Of a stretch of DNA of 64,000 nt, positions 28,906-39,564 are shown piece by piece (within the stretch, counting starts at the first letter, position 1; each line of letters begins with the position of its first letter). The translations under genes were made by a program, and so were the position numbers. Below the pieces are notes generated by a model. That model was given only the letters and a program-made list of their open reading frames with translations. It did not search any database and was not told where the DNA came from. Source of the stretch: Prochlorococcus sp. AG-388-E21 (GTDB lineage Bacteria; Cyanobacteriota; Cyanobacteriia; PCC-6307; Cyanobiaceae); assembly GCA_003279855.1 (NCBI GenBank), contig QCGO01000001.1:310001-374000 (forward strand). Reading direction: 5' to 3'.

Positions 28906-30985
28906 CAGATGATAGACCTAAGTGTCTTATCAAAGAATCGGTTTTTGGTTCTCTCCCTCTAAATAATTTAAATACCTCTAAAGGAGAGAAACTTCCACCA
29001 AGACTCAAAATTGTATCTTTGAATTTTTTCCCTATGACTTTTATATTTTGATTATTTTCTAAATCAGCCTCTTCAAACATAGAAAAAGCATCGGCGCTTA
29101 AAACCTCTGCCCATTTATAAGAATAATATCCAGCTGAATAACCTCCTGCAAATATGTGGCTAAAGCAACAAAGGAACTTATCTTCTCGAATAGGTTCTAT
29201 TACTGTTGTGTCTCTGGCAATTTCTTTTCTTATCTCATCAGAGTTTTTACCCTGATTACTATAAATATTGCTATGCAATCTTATATCTGTAATTGCAAAA
29301 TGTAGTTGTCTTAGAGTAGCCATTCCGCAATTAAAAGTTCTATTCTTTACTAATTTTTCAAAATTCTCATCAGATAAATTCTCCCCTGTTTTATAATGTT
29401 TCGCAATATTTAATAAAGTGTTTTTGTGAAAACACCAGTTTTCCATAAATTGACTTGGAAGTTCAACGGCATCCCATTCTACATTATTAATACCGGCTGC
29501 TTGTGGAAGATCTACGGTGGTAAGCATATGTTGAAGACCATGACCAAATTCATGGAACAAGGTTTGAACTTCATCAAAACTCATCAAACTTGGTTTGTCT
29601 TTTGATGGCGGGGTTTGATTACAAACTAAATAAGCAACAGGTAATGTATTTCTACCAATATTGTTTTTGTTAAGGCATTCGTCCATCCAGGCACCTCCCC
29701 TCTTTGACTCGGGACGAGAGTAGGGGTCCAGATAAAATGAAGCTATTTTTTTATCATCTTTATTTAGGATATTAAAAAACAAAACGTCATCATTCCATAT
29801 AGGGGCCTCATTTATAGCTTCTATTACTTTAATGTCGAAGAGCTTTTCACTAAGTTTAAAAAGACCTTTTAAAACATCATTCAGAGGGAACCAGGGTCTA
29901 AGTGCTTCTTGATCTAAATTAAGTTTTTCCTTTCTGAGAATCTCCGACCAATAGCTAATATCCCATGATTGAAGATTTTCAGAGTTAGGGAATCCATTAT
30001 CTTTTGAAAACTTATTAAGTCTAATTAATTCATTTTTGGCCGTTTTAAAGGCAGGTTTTCTAATCTCCTCTAAAAGTTTTTCAACATTATTAATTTCCTT
30101 AGCCATTTTTGTTGAAAGACTTAAATCTGCCCAGCTTTCATAACCAAGAAGTTTAGCCTGTTTAGTCCTAAGAGATAGAATTTCTTCAATTATTGGAGAG
30201 TTATTTTTTTCTCCATGAGAGGCTCTGCTTACAAAAGCTTTATATAATTTTTCCCTGAGATTACGGTCGTTGGCATATGTCATAAACGCTGTATAAGTCG
30301 GAATATCTAAACTTAATTTCCATGGCCCATTTTTTGCATCAGCTTCTCCTTCTTTTTTTAAGTATTTGTGAGCTGATATTGACATTAATTCTAAAACTCT
30401 TTCTGGAACTCCATCTATTTGAGATTTATCATTTAGGATTAATGACCAAGAATTAGTGGCATCTAAGACATTATTGCTGAAATTTGTAGATAGTTTTCCA
30501 AGCTTTTCAGAAATAACATTGAATTCTTTCTGGGTATCTGTATCTAATGAAATACCTCTATGTTCCATTTCGAGAATTTCTTTATCTAGGATTCTATTTT
30601 TGATTTCATCAAAATTATTTGTTTCTTTAAGCTTTACAAGGGCATTATAAATAATTTTACTTTGTCCAAACTTATTACTTAAATTAATAATTTCAGGTAG
30701 AAACTTTGAGTAAATTTCTCTTAAGCTTCCAGAATTTTTTACTCCATTAAGATGACTTATAACTCCCCAACTCCACCTTAGAATCTCATTGACTTCGTTT
30801 AAAGGATTAATTACTTTGTTCCACTCTAAATTTTCATTTTCTATGTAATTAGATAAAAATTGTTCAATTTTTTTGAAATCTAGATTTATTTTTTCTATTA
30901 CGCTAGGAAATTCTTGATTAATTCTATCGGATGAAAATTTATTAAATTCTGGTAATTCTCCGTAATTAAAAATTGAATTTTCCAT
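28898..30985 (-). CDS. prlC: M3 family oligopeptidase (PrlC/oligopeptidase A type)
   Basis: A cytosolic zinc metallopeptidase that degrades short peptides. The protein has an all-helical fold with the HExxH zinc motif in LFHEFGHGLQHML and a downstream Glu helix, as in thimet/oligopeptidase A proteins; about 695 residues from the ATG at 30985. An upstream in-frame TTG at 31025-31027 would add 14 residues but would overlap ndhD by 38 bases, so I chose the ATG, which leaves a 4-base gap. The symbol prlC is by family and not proven. Confidence 0.88.
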   Translation of the reverse strand: MENSIFNYGELPEFNKFSSDRINQEFPSVIEKINLDFKKIEQFLSNYIENENLEWNKVINPLNEVNEILRWSWGVISHLNGVKNSGSLREIYSKFLPEIINLSNKFGQSKIIYNALVKLKETNNFDEIKNRILDKEILEMEHRGISLDTDTQKEFNVISEKLGKLSTNFSNNVLDATNSWSLILNDKSQIDGVPERVLELMSISAHKYLKKEGEADAKNGPWKLSLDIPTYTAFMTYANDRNLREKLYKAFVSRASHGEKNNSPIIEEILSLRTKQAKLLGYESWADLSLSTKMAKEINNVEKLLEEIRKPAFKTAKNELIRLNKFSKDNGFPNSENLQSWDISYWSEILRKEKLNLDQEALRPWFPLNDVLKGLFKLSEKLFDIKVIEAINEAPIWNDDVLFFNILNKDDKKIASFYLDPYSRPESKRGGAWMDECLNKNNIGRNTLPVAYLVCNQTPPSKDKPSLMSFDEVQTLFHEFGHGLQHMLTTVDLPQAAGINNVEWDAVELPSQFMENWCFHKNTLLNIAKHYKTGENLSDENFEKLVKNRTFNCGMATLRQLHFAITDIRLHSNIYSNQGKNSDEIRKEIARDTTVIEPIREDKFLCCFSHIFAGGYSAGYYSYKWAEVLSADAFSMFEEADLENNQNIKVIGKKFKDTILSLGGSFSPLEVFKLFRGREPKTDSLIRHLGLSSVN

Positions 30986-30989
30986 TTTA

Positions 30990-32540
30990 TCAAAAATTAA
31001 AATAACTAATGTTTGAGATGAACCCAATTAATTTAGCTAAAGTTAATTGTTGACTGAGAGCGTTTGTTGAAGATTCATATAAATTTATAGCAATTTTTGG
31101 CCAAAAACCTATTACTAAAGTAGGTAATAATAAACTGAACCCGATTGTCAATTCTCTCCCATTCATTTCTTTTACGGTAGCTAGCGCAGGAATTCTAGGT
31201 CCGAAAAATACTCTTCTACACATTGAAAGAAGATATATGGGCGTTAGGACAAGACCAATTGCTGCAATAAGAATTGTGATTGATCTGAAAAGAGAGCTAA
31301 AACCCTCTTGACTTGTGATTCCTAAGAATACGGTAATTTCGCTTATGAATCCACTCATTCCTGGTAAGGCCAGAGAAGCTAGTGAGCTCGCTAAGAAAAA
31401 AGCAAATGTTATTGGTAAAACTTTTGCTAAACCCCCCATGTTTGGAATTGATAGAGTATTTGTTCTCTCATAGAAGGAGCCTGTGACGAAGAACATTGCG
31501 GCCGCTATAAGTCCGTGACTTATCATTTGTAGCATTGCTCCGCTTATACCTAACGCATCAACTGCTCCAATACCCAGAAGAACAAAACCCATATGACTTA
31601 CTGAACTACATGCGATTCTTCTTTTCACGTTATCTTGAGCAAATGCATTTAAGGCTCCATAAATTATATTGATAATTCCAAGAATAATTAAAGCAGGCGC
31701 AAGTTGTAGATGTACTTCGGGTAATATTTGAACATTAAATCTTAAAAGAGCATATCCCCCCATCTTTAAAAGGATTCCCGCTAGTAACATTGATACTGGA
31801 GCATTAGCTTCCCCGTGAGCATCAGGTAACCAAGTATGCAATGGGAAGATAGGAAGTTTAACCCCAAAACCTATTAGAAATCCTAGATAAGATAATAATG
31901 CGAGACTACCTGTTACATGTTTATTTGTTATTTCTGTAAGATTTAGGGTAAACGTATCGCCACTCAACGCAAGTGCAAGTCCACTTATAAGTATTAGTAA
32001 TGATGCTAAAGCAGTGTAAAGAATAAATTTTGTAGCTGCATATAATTTTTTCTTGCCTCCCCAAATAGCAATAAGAAGATAAACAGGAACCAATTCTAAT
32101 TCCCAAGCTAAAAAAAATAGTAAGAAATCTTGAGAAAGGAAAACTAGTGCTTGAGCCGAGGCCTGAATTAGTAAAAGAGCAAAATATAAATTAGATTTTT
32201 TCTTTATTTTCCAACTAGCTGCAGCTGATAAAAATGTAATTAATCCGCTCAAAGCTACTAGTGGTGCAGATAGTCCGTCTATGCCAAGAGACCATTCTAG
32301 TCCTATTGAGGGTAGCCAAGTTAATCTTTCAACAAGTTGAAGTGAGCTATTTGTTGTATCAAATTTTTGGAAAAGTACTCCAATTATGAGAAGAAAATCT
32401 ATAAATAAAAAACTTAATGAGATATTTCTTGGGAGTGTATTATCTTCTCCTTCCTTAGAACTTAAAAAAGGCATTATCAATGCCCCAATTAAGGGTAATA
32501 AAACAATAGAGGATAGTAAAGGAAAAGATTCTAAATTCAT
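30990..32540 (-). CDS. ndhD: NAD(P)H-quinone oxidoreductase subunit 4 (NdhD-type)
   Basis: A proton-pumping membrane subunit of NDH-1, homologous to complex I subunit ND4. It is 516 residues with about 14 hydrophobic helices; the core carries the typical charged residues in membrane segments, for example [16 protein letters not shown] and [17 protein letters not shown]-type segments. Cyanobacteria have several ndhD paralogues for respiratory and CO2-uptake complexes; which one this is cannot be decided by eye. It lies just upstream of the M3 gene and 78 bases downstream of thrB. Confidence 0.92.
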   Translation of the reverse strand: MNLESFPLLSSIVLLPLIGALIMPFLSSKEGEDNTLPRNISLSFLFIDFLLIIGVLFQKFDTTNSSLQLVERLTWLPSIGLEWSLGIDGLSAPLVALSGLITFLSAAASWKIKKKSNLYFALLLIQASAQALVFLSQDFLLFFLAWELELVPVYLLIAIWGGKKKLYAATKFILYTALASLLILISGLALALSGDTFTLNLTEITNKHVTGSLALLSYLGFLIGFGVKLPIFPLHTWLPDAHGEANAPVSMLLAGILLKMGGYALLRFNVQILPEVHLQLAPALIILGIINIIYGALNAFAQDNVKRRIACSSVSHMGFVLLGIGAVDALGISGAMLQMISHGLIAAAMFFVTGSFYERTNTLSIPNMGGLAKVLPITFAFFLASSLASLALPGMSGFISEITVFLGITSQEGFSSLFRSITILIAAIGLVLTPIYLLSMCRRVFFGPRIPALATVKEMNGRELTIGFSLLLPTLVIGFWPKIAINLYESSTNALSQQLTLAKLIGFISNISYFNF

Positions 32541-32618
32541 AGAATAATGAATAATTTTTTTATTCTAGTTGAAGTTGTTCTAGCTTGAGACTCTAACATT
32601 AAAAATGCCTAAGTAAAA

Positions 32619-33566
32619 CTACTTACCAGAGATGTCCCTGAATTGACTTCCTGTTGTTTGGACGTTCAAATATGGTGCTCTACTTGCCACACCTGAGTTT
32701 TCCCACGCTTTTACCATGGCTTGACTAACTTCTCTACCATTGTCCTTTTTACACAAAGCTAATATACTTGGCCCTGCTCCACTAATTGCACAGCCTAAAG
32801 CGCCAGCTTGTAGTGCGGCATCTTTAACTTCCAATCCACCTTTAATAAGCTTCCATCGGTACGGTTCATGTAATTTGTCAAACATTCCCTCTTTTATTAA
32901 TTCATCATTACCTGTTTTTAAGCCGTTTAGTAATAAAGTAAGTGCTCCCATATTTGTTACAGCATCAGAAATAGGTATATTCTTCGGCATTACTCTCCTG
33001 GCTTCGCTTGTACTAAGACGTATAGCAGGTATTGCAACTACAGTTTTAATGGAATCGTGCCAGTCACATCTAATAATTCTCCATCTCTGAGAAGATGACC
33101 TGGCAGTTAAACAAAGCCCCCCCAAAAGAGAAGGAACTACATTGTCAGGATGACCTTCAATATCAATTGCAAGTTCTAAAAGTTTTTCTTTAGGTAAAGG
33201 GGAGTTCATAATCGCATTTGCTCCGATTAGTCCTGCAACTATTGCTGTGGCACTACTGCCTAGTCCTCGAGCAGGGGGGACTGCTAATTTCACTCTAGCT
33301 TCAAGGGCAAAAGGTTTGATATTGGCACTTTCCCATACTTTCTGCGCAGCCCTAAAAACTAAATTTTCTGGGCCTCCTCTTAAATGATTACCATCAGTAC
33401 TCTCCATTATCAAATCAAATCGATCTCCGCCTCCATCTATTCTTGTAAAGATAAATTCGTTATATAAATCTAATGCTGCACCAAGACAGTCGAATCCAGG
33501 ACCTAAATTAGCAGTTGTAGAAGGAACTGTTACTATAATTTTTTTTCCTACTTCAGGAGAAGACAT
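32619..33566 (-). CDS. thrB: Homoserine kinase
   Basis: Phosphorylates homoserine before threonine synthase. It is a 315-residue GHMP kinase: N-terminal VPSTTANLGPGFDCLG, the ATP-binding PPARGLGSSATAIVAG near 90-105, and the final GAGPSILALC motif. The gene is last in the close-packed minus-strand run trpS-thrS-glk-thrB (gaps of 3, 9 and 6 bases), which supports operon expression. Confidence 0.97.
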   Translation of the reverse strand: MSSPEVGKKIIVTVPSTTANLGPGFDCLGAALDLYNEFIFTRIDGGGDRFDLIMESTDGNHLRGGPENLVFRAAQKVWESANIKPFALEARVKLAVPPARGLGSSATAIVAGLIGANAIMNSPLPKEKLLELAIDIEGHPDNVVPSLLGGLCLTARSSSQRWRIIRCDWHDSIKTVVAIPAIRLSTSEARRVMPKNIPISDAVTNMGALTLLLNGLKTGNDELIKEGMFDKLHEPYRWKLIKGGLEVKDAALQAGALGCAISGAGPSILALCKKDNGREVSQAMVKAWENSGVASRAPYLNVQTTGSQFRDISGK

Positions 33567-33572
33567 ATGAAA

Positions 33573-34610
33573 TTATTCTATTTGTGAAAGCATTTTTGCT
33601 CTGCAGGCTGCGCTAAATAATCCAAACTCTTCATCTAAGATTACATTCACAGGTATATTTTTAAGAATATCTTTTAATCTTCCTTTATCTGAAAATTGTT
33701 TCATAAATAAACCTGATTTAAAGTTTATGAAATGTTTTGGAGCCGTTCCTCCAGAAATCCATAATCCTCCATAACATAATTCTTGAAGAGCAACGTCACC
33801 CAATAATGAGGCGTAAGCATCTAACCATATTCTCTCCACTTGAATCATTATCTTATCCCCTTGATTAGAAAGATTACAAATTTCTTGAGGAAGTTCTTTT
33901 CTCAAATTATCAGAAATTTTTAATTCTTTTAAGTATTTTTGTAGAGGATGGTCTTTGGCATCAGGTTTGCTAAGTCTCCACTCAGCTATTCTTGATAACC
34001 CAGTTCCACTAATGATTCTTTCACAAGATATTCTTTCAACTTTTAAAGAATATTTGAGCCAATTCTTTAATTCCCATTCTAAATCTGACTTTGGCGAGTA
34101 TTCAACATGACCACCTTCGCTAGCTAAGACTTTTACTTTATTTCCAGATATTATGCCTTTTGCAATGCCTAGACCAGTTCCTGCTCCGACGATTGCATGT
34201 AAATCTTTGTTGACCCCTACTGACCGGTCTCCATTTTGAATAGCAGAATATTGATTTGTTTTTAAAAAAGGTATTCCATAAATTTGCACTGCAAAATCAT
34301 TTACTAGCTCGCAACTTTTAAATTTAAATCTCTTTTTTAATCCATCGCCAGAAATATTCCACGATAAATTAATAATTTCTGCATTGTTATTAGATATGGG
34401 ACCTGCTACCGCAAAACACGCAGAAAGAGGATGATTAATGTTTTTGCATTCATTTTTTAAGAAATCTTCTAGAATTGTGTCAATTGAATCCCATTCAGAA
34501 GATACATATTTTTTTTTTAAAATTAAATTAGGAGTACAAGTATTAATATCGTTTTTAAAAATTCCTAAAAGAACTTTTGTACCTCCTAGATCACAAGCAA
34601 GAAAATTCAT
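33573..34610 (-). CDS. glk: Glucokinase
   Basis: ATP-dependent glucose phosphorylation. The 345-residue ASKHA-fold protein has the phosphate-binding LACDLGGTKVLLGIF at 4-18, GAGTGLGIAKG and the substrate-binding EGGHVEYSP near 165. This is the bacterial Glk type rather than a ROK kinase, because it lacks the ROK zinc-binding cysteines. It would feed imported glucose or glycogen breakdown products into glucose 6-phosphate. It sits between thrS and thrB with gaps of 9 and 6 bases. Confidence 0.93.
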   Translation of the reverse strand: MNFLACDLGGTKVLLGIFKNDINTCTPNLILKKKYVSSEWDSIDTILEDFLKNECKNINHPLSACFAVAGPISNNNAEIINLSWNISGDGLKKRFKFKSCELVNDFAVQIYGIPFLKTNQYSAIQNGDRSVGVNKDLHAIVGAGTGLGIAKGIISGNKVKVLASEGGHVEYSPKSDLEWELKNWLKYSLKVERISCERIISGTGLSRIAEWRLSKPDAKDHPLQKYLKELKISDNLRKELPQEICNLSNQGDKIMIQVERIWLDAYASLLGDVALQELCYGGLWISGGTAPKHFINFKSGLFMKQFSDKGRLKDILKNIPVNVILDEEFGLFSAACRAKMLSQIE

Positions 34611-34619
34611 TTGTCAAAA

Positions 34620-36536
34620 TTATTCTGTTCTTCCTTTTTTTTCTATTAAATTATTCATTAATTCATAAAGATCATCTAACTTAAAAATTCCTAAATTTTT
34701 TCCATCCAAGGCTCTTAAAGCAACTGAATCAACTTCTTCTTCTTTATCGCCAATAACTGCAATTAAAGGAATTCTTCCAATTGTTGCTTCTCTTATCTTA
34801 TAGCCTATTTTTTCATTTCTAATATCAACTTTCGAACGATATCCCTTAGTATTTATTAATTGATTAAATTTCAAGCATTTCTCAATATTCCTATCAGTAA
34901 TGCTCAACAAAATTATTTGATAAGGTGCAAGCCAGATTGGGAATTTGGCTTCATATTGTTCTATCAAGATTCCTATAAATCTTTCAAAAGATCCCAAAAT
35001 TGCCCTGTGAAGCATTACGGGATTTCTTTTTTCGTTATTTAAATCTACATAAGTTGCATCTAATCTTATAGGCATTGAGAAATCAACTTGAATTGTTCCA
35101 CATTGCCAAATTCTATCTAAACAATCTTTTAAAGAAAATTCTATTTTTGGACCATAAAAAGCCCCTTCTCCAGACTGTAATTCCCATTTAATACTTTTAT
35201 TATCAAGAGCCTTCATAAGTGCCTCTTCTGATTTATCCCAAATATCTTCACTACCCACCCTTTTCTCAGGACGGGTTGATAATTTGATAATAATTTCATC
35301 AAAACCAAAAGTTTTATAAACCTCGAAAACAAGATCAATGAAAGTAGACACTTCAGCTTGTATTTGTTCTTCTGTGCAGAAAATGTGTGCGTCGTCTTGA
35401 GTAAAATTTCTAACTCTCATTAAACCGTGCAATGCACCGGAGGGTTCATTTCTATGACAAGAACCAAATTCAGCAAGGCGAATAGGTAAATCTTTATAAC
35501 TTTTTAAGCCTTGATTAAATACTTGAATATGGCAAGGACAATTCATTGGTTTTATTGCATAAGTTCTATTTTCTGATGCTGTAGTGAACATATCTTCTCT
35601 GAATTTATCCCAATGACCTGATTTTTCCCAAAGAGATTTATCAACAGCTTGAGGGGTTTTAATTTCTAGATAACCATTTTTATTAAGTATTTCTCTTACA
35701 TATTTTTCAAGAACTTGGTAGATTGTCCATCCATTTGGATGCCAAAAAATCATACCTGGAGATTCTTCTTGTATGTGAAAGAGTGAATGTTTTTTCCCAA
35801 GCTTTCTATGATCTCTTTTTTCCGCCTCTTCGAGTCTTGTTAAGTAATCATTGAGTTCTTTCTCTTTAGCCCAAGCAGTTCCATAGATTCTCTGCAATGA
35901 TTCATTTTCACTATTACCTCTCCAATATGAACCAGATAACTTTAATAATTTAAAATGTCTAAGGTGGCTTGTATTTGGAACATGAGGACCTCTGCACATA
36001 TCAATATATTCTTCGTGTTTATATAAATTGATGAGACCTTCATCAGGTATTTCTTCAATTATTCTTAACTTAAAAGTTTCATCTCTTTCTTGAAAAGTTT
36101 TAATTGCTTCTTTTTTGGTAACTTGCAAAATCTCAACATCATAATTTTTTTTAATTAAGTTATTAATTCTGTTTTCTATTTTTATTAAATCCTCAGGCGT
36201 AAATCTATATTCAGAAAAAATATCATAATAAAAGCCATTATCAATTACTGGACCGATTGCCATTTTTATATTTGGATAAAGTTGTTTAACGGCATGACCA
36301 ATCAAATGAGCAAAGGAATGTCTAATTATCTCAATACCTTCTTTATCACGGGATGTAATTATTACCACTTTAGAATCATTATCTATGGGAAGTGTTGCAT
36401 CAAAAAGAACATCATTTACTTTCCCCGCAATTGTTGCTTTGGCTAAGCCGGTTCCAATACTCTGAGCAATTTCTTTAATGGTTACAGGCTTTTCAAATAC
36501 TTTTTTAGATCCATCTGGCAATGTTATTTCTGGCAT
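34620..36536 (-). CDS. thrS: Threonyl-tRNA synthetase
   Basis: A class II synthetase of 638 residues: an N-terminal TGS domain (1-60, starting [14 protein letters not shown]), a zinc-dependent editing domain (about 60-220 with [10 protein letters not shown]), the catalytic core with motif 2 [15 protein letters not shown] and zinc ligands in MNCPCH, and a C-terminal anticodon-binding domain from about 540. All parts are full length. It follows trpS by 3 bases. Confidence 0.97.
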   Translation of the reverse strand: MPEITLPDGSKKVFEKPVTIKEIAQSIGTGLAKATIAGKVNDVLFDATLPIDNDSKVVIITSRDKEGIEIIRHSFAHLIGHAVKQLYPNIKMAIGPVIDNGFYYDIFSEYRFTPEDLIKIENRINNLIKKNYDVEILQVTKKEAIKTFQERDETFKLRIIEEIPDEGLINLYKHEEYIDMCRGPHVPNTSHLRHFKLLKLSGSYWRGNSENESLQRIYGTAWAKEKELNDYLTRLEEAEKRDHRKLGKKHSLFHIQEESPGMIFWHPNGWTIYQVLEKYVREILNKNGYLEIKTPQAVDKSLWEKSGHWDKFREDMFTTASENRTYAIKPMNCPCHIQVFNQGLKSYKDLPIRLAEFGSCHRNEPSGALHGLMRVRNFTQDDAHIFCTEEQIQAEVSTFIDLVFEVYKTFGFDEIIIKLSTRPEKRVGSEDIWDKSEEALMKALDNKSIKWELQSGEGAFYGPKIEFSLKDCLDRIWQCGTIQVDFSMPIRLDATYVDLNNEKRNPVMLHRAILGSFERFIGILIEQYEAKFPIWLAPYQIILLSITDRNIEKCLKFNQLINTKGYRSKVDIRNEKIGYKIREATIGRIPLIAVIGDKEEEVDSVALRALDGKNLGIFKLDDLYELMNNLIEKKGRTE

Positions 36537-36539
36537 GAT

Positions 36540-37556
36540 TTATTTCTCTATTTCAAAGAATCCTAATTTAGATTTAACTCTACTAAGGGTTTTATTTGCC
36601 ACTGCTTCAGCTTGCTCTTTACCTTGTATAAGTATCTTATTTAACTCATGTGGATCGTTAATCAAAACCTGATATCTTTCTTGAATAGGTTTAAGCGATT
36701 CTATTATTTGTTCTGTAAATATTTTTTTAAATGTCCCCCATCCTGTTTGAGATAAATCTCTCTCTAATTCAGAAACTTCTTTACCACTTAATAAAGAATA
36801 AATCATTAAAAGATTTCTGGATTCAGGCCTCTCGGGGTTATTAAATTCCATTCCCATATAACTATCACTTTTAGCTCTTTTTATTTTTTTTGCAATTATT
36901 TCAGGAGTATCTAATAAATTAATTCTACTACCCTCGTTAATGTCACTTTTGCTCATTTTTTTTGATCCATCATTTAAGCTCATTATCTTTGAACCTTTTT
37001 TCATAATTATTGGTTGAGGAATTTTTAATATGTTTTCTTCCTTACTAAATTTGGCATTAATTCTCTGTTGTGCAATATCTCTGGCAAGTTCTAAGTGTTG
37101 TTTTTGATCTTCCCCTACTGGAACATAATCAGCATCGTATAACAAAATATCCGCAGCCATTAAGATTGGATAATCAAATAATCCAATAGAAACATTATTT
37201 CCTTGCTGAACAGATTTTTCCTTGAATTGGATCATTCTTTCCATCCAATTTATAGGAGTCATGCAATTTAATATCCAACAAAGTTCTGAATGTGCAGATA
37301 TCTGGCTTTGAACAAAAATAGAACAAATTTTAGGATTTATACCACAAGCAATATATAAAGCTGCAGTGGAAAGTGTATTTTTAGAAAGTTTTTTGGGGTC
37401 ATATTCTGTAGTAATTGCATGTAAATCAACTACACAAAGGAATGTTTCATGCTTCTCTTGGAGTTCAACCCAATTGTTTATTGCTCCAAGCCAGTTACCA
37501 ATATGTAAATCTCCTGTAGGTTGAACTCCAGAAAGAATCCTTTTTTTATTTGTCAT
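36540..37556 (-). CDS. trpS: Tryptophanyl-tRNA synthetase
   Basis: A class I synthetase of 338 residues, starting at the ATG at 37554-37556 (MTNKKRILSGVQPTG). The frame continues upstream for 41 more codons, but they are a low-complexity Lys/Ser run read from a different frame of the neighbouring gene's repeat, so I reject them. The signatures are TGDLHIGNWLGAI and KMSKS. The start codon overlaps the end of the upstream gene by 11 bases, so translational coupling is likely. Confidence 0.95.
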   Translation of the reverse strand: MTNKKRILSGVQPTGDLHIGNWLGAINNWVELQEKHETFLCVVDLHAITTEYDPKKLSKNTLSTAALYIACGINPKICSIFVQSQISAHSELCWILNCMTPINWMERMIQFKEKSVQQGNNVSIGLFDYPILMAADILLYDADYVPVGEDQKQHLELARDIAQQRINAKFSKEENILKIPQPIIMKKGSKIMSLNDGSKKMSKSDINEGSRINLLDTPEIIAKKIKRAKSDSYMGMEFNNPERPESRNLLMIYSLLSGKEVSELERDLSQTGWGTFKKIFTEQIIESLKPIQERYQVLINDPHELNKILIQGKEQAEAVANKTLSRVKSKLGFFEIEK

Positions 37557-38031
37557 CCACTTCTTCTTGTTCTTCTTGTTCTTTTTTGATTTCTTTGATT
37601 TCTTCTTTGATTTCTTCTTTGATTTCTTCTTTGTTAGGTTGAGTCTGTTCACTAGGTGTATTTTTAACTGGCCTTGCAAAAGGATCAGGAACTACTTTTT
37701 TACTTCTGTTTTCAGAAGCTGTCGCCTTACTCGGTGACGATGTGTTTTTGTTATTTCTTGCAAATTTTGTTATCGATTCCATTAAATCTTTATCTTCAAT
37801 CATTTCGCTAAGTGTTCTAACTGAAAATCCTAAAACTGCGACTGTCGACTTGAGTTGAAAAGCCTCCTGTATTGATCTAACAGCTTTCATTTCATTATCA
37901 CTTAATCTTATTCGAAATCCTCCTCCATCTCTATTTCCTCCAGATCTGTTCCTAAAGCTAGATCTATCATTATTACCACGGCTTCTGTAGTTCTCTTGAC
38001 CATAATTATTGTCGTAATTGGAATTTGACAT
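37546..38031 (-). CDS. RGG-like, acidic-repeat protein of unknown function
   Basis: A 161-residue protein I cannot name. The N-terminus is rich in Asn, Arg and Gly (RSRGNNDRSSFRNRSGGN), reminiscent of RNA-binding RGG tails. A short central helical domain (about 40-85, IRLSDNEMKAVRSIQEAF) is the part likely to be conserved. The C-terminus from about 130 is an acidic KEEI repeat. Three perfect 12-bp copies (37594-37629) encode it. The gene ends inside the trpS start region. A role as an RNA-binding or regulatory partner of the downstream synthetases is only a guess. Confidence 0.7.
   Translation of the reverse strand: MSNSNYDNNYGQENYRSRGNNDRSSFRNRSGGNRDGGGFRIRLSDNEMKAVRSIQEAFQLKSTVAVLGFSVRTLSEMIEDKDLMESITKFARNNKNTSSPSKATASENRSKKVVPDPFARPVKNTPSEQTQPNKEEIKEEIKEEIKEIKKEQEEQEEVDDK
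37594..37629. repeat. In-frame 12-bp microsatellite
   Basis: TTTGATTTCTTC is repeated three times exactly (37594-37605, 37606-37617, 37618-37629) with a 9-base partial copy before it at 37585-37593. A second short repeat, TTCTTCTTG, occurs twice at 37561-37578. Both units are multiples of three, so a change in copy number keeps the frame of the protein. Confidence 0.9.
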
Positions 38032-38203
38032 CTTAGAGATTCTTTTTTTTTATTTAAACAGTCTATTAACTTACCACCTAGTTATGCAAGAAGTCTTAAA
38101 TTGAACTTTAAAAATTTTTATCCATAATTGAAGAGTTATGTAATCTTTCTTTTTTTCATTCACAACTTGCACTAAAGTAGAAGAAGAAGGATATTAAATT
38201 ATT

Positions 38204-39529
38204 GTGTTTGATATTAGTAAAGAAAACTTTTTTAAGGATTTAATAAAGTTCCCCAAAAAAAATATATTTATAATTCTACTTTTTTTAGGTTTTGGAGAAT
38301 GGTTTTTAAGTGATTTAATAAATTTTGCAGGCGGTTCAATAGGCTTTTTTATTTTATGTTTTGGGGGATATTTTTACTTAAAGAGTGAAAAGCCAATATT
38401 TAATGAGCCAAAGGACTTAGATGGTTGGATAAAACTTTGTAATGAAGATTTAGATTTCTTCGAGGAAATTGAATTACATAATAATTTAGAAAAACAAAAT
38501 ATTAATAGAAAAAAAGCTCTTGAATTAATACTAAATAGAGAGAAAAAAGAGGAGATTTATTGTATTGGACAGAAGAATCTTGCCTCGAATGCAACATTAT
38601 TTAAAAATTACTTTAAAGAAGATAAGTTTAAATTGAATTTTATGGAAAAACTTCCAAAATATAATTCTTCTGAAATTGTTCCTGAAGTAATTTTAAATAG
38701 CGATGCTATTTTGTATTTTTTAAAATTACCTTTATCAGCTAATGATTTTTTGTGGTTAGAAAAACTTCCTAATAATATGCCCATTTGGTTAGTCGCATCA
38801 TTTACAAAAGGATTAGATTTTAATAATGAAATAGAGGAAGTTAAGGCTCAGATTTCAGGAGATTATGCAAACAGAATAATTAGATTTGATAAAACTAAAA
38901 ATAGCTTTGCAAATATACCTTTTTCTTTGCGTAAGTTTTTTATAAGTTCAAATAATAATATTGAAAATACTAAAAAAAGGCTTTTGAAGAGATTGCATAC
39001 GAATTGGCAATCTGAGATTGAGGGAATAAGAAGAATGCAGTTGAAGGATTTACAGAGGAGAAATCAAATTATCGTTGCTACTTCCGTTTTCTTGTCTCCG
39101 ATTCCATCAATAGATGTCTTATCAATGACTGTTTTGAATTCCTTAATGATTAAAGAAATTAAGTCTATATGGGGATGTAATTGGTCTCCAGAAATATTGG
39201 ATAAAGTATCAAAACAAATAATCAAGACTGCAATTGCACAGGGAGTAATTGAATGGAGTGGTCAGACTTTAATAGGCTTAACAAAATTACATGGCCCAAA
39301 TTGGTTGGTAACTGGGGCATTCCAAGCAATAAGCGCAGCATATTTAACAAGAGTAGTATCAAGTTCATTGGCCGATTTCATGGCTTTAACAAAAGGAGTC
39401 TCAGAACCTGATTTGGAATTTATAAAAGAAAACTCCGATAAGATCGTTGAAAGAGCCTTTGAAAATGAAAAAATAAATTGGAAATCTTTGATACCAGAGT
39501 TAAATATTCCATTAATTCGACTAACCTAA
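38204..39529 (+). CDS. DUF697-type membrane protein with degenerate GTPase domain
   Basis: A 441-residue protein: two N-terminal membrane helices (about 20-58), a middle domain with the alternating alpha/beta look of a small GTPase, and a C-terminal DUF697-like region (about 285-405, VFLSPIPSIDVLSMTVLN). In the middle domain the place of a P-loop reads GQKNLASNAT at 122-131, while related DUF697 GTPases have GxxNxGKS there; the Lys-Ser pair is lost. Nucleotide hydrolysis is therefore unlikely. It begins with GTG and a purine-rich leader, 35 bases upstream of mntC on the same strand. Confidence 0.7.
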   Translation: MFDISKENFFKDLIKFPKKNIFIILLFLGFGEWFLSDLINFAGGSIGFFILCFGGYFYLKSEKPIFNEPKDLDGWIKLCNEDLDFFEEIELHNNLEKQNINRKKALELILNREKKEEIYCIGQKNLASNATLFKNYFKEDKFKLNFMEKLPKYNSSEIVPEVILNSDAILYFLKLPLSANDFLWLEKLPNNMPIWLVASFTKGLDFNNEIEEVKAQISGDYANRIIRFDKTKNSFANIPFSLRKFFISSNNNIENTKKRLLKRLHTNWQSEIEGIRRMQLKDLQRRNQIIVATSVFLSPIPSIDVLSMTVLNSLMIKEIKSIWGCNWSPEILDKVSKQIIKTAIAQGVIEWSGQTLIGLTKLHGPNWLVTGAFQAISAAYLTRVVSSSLADFMALTKGVSEPDLEFIKENSDKIVERAFENEKINWKSLIPELNIPLIRLT

Positions 39530-39564
39530 TAATTCCAAAAATTAGACTTATTGTAAAGAAAATT

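Noticed and set aside
30986-31027. TTG start 14 codons upstream for the M3 peptidase
   Set aside because: It would overlap ndhD by 38 bases, and the ATG at 30985 begins a normal family N-terminus.
37557-37679. Upstream extension of trpS by 41 codons
   Set aside because: The extra residues are Lys/Ser low complexity read out of frame from the neighbour's repeat; the family N-terminus begins at 37556.
39478-39564. Longer start for the Mn-binding protein
   Set aside because: It lies within the 3' end of the DUF697 gene and places 29 residues before the signal peptide, which would block export.
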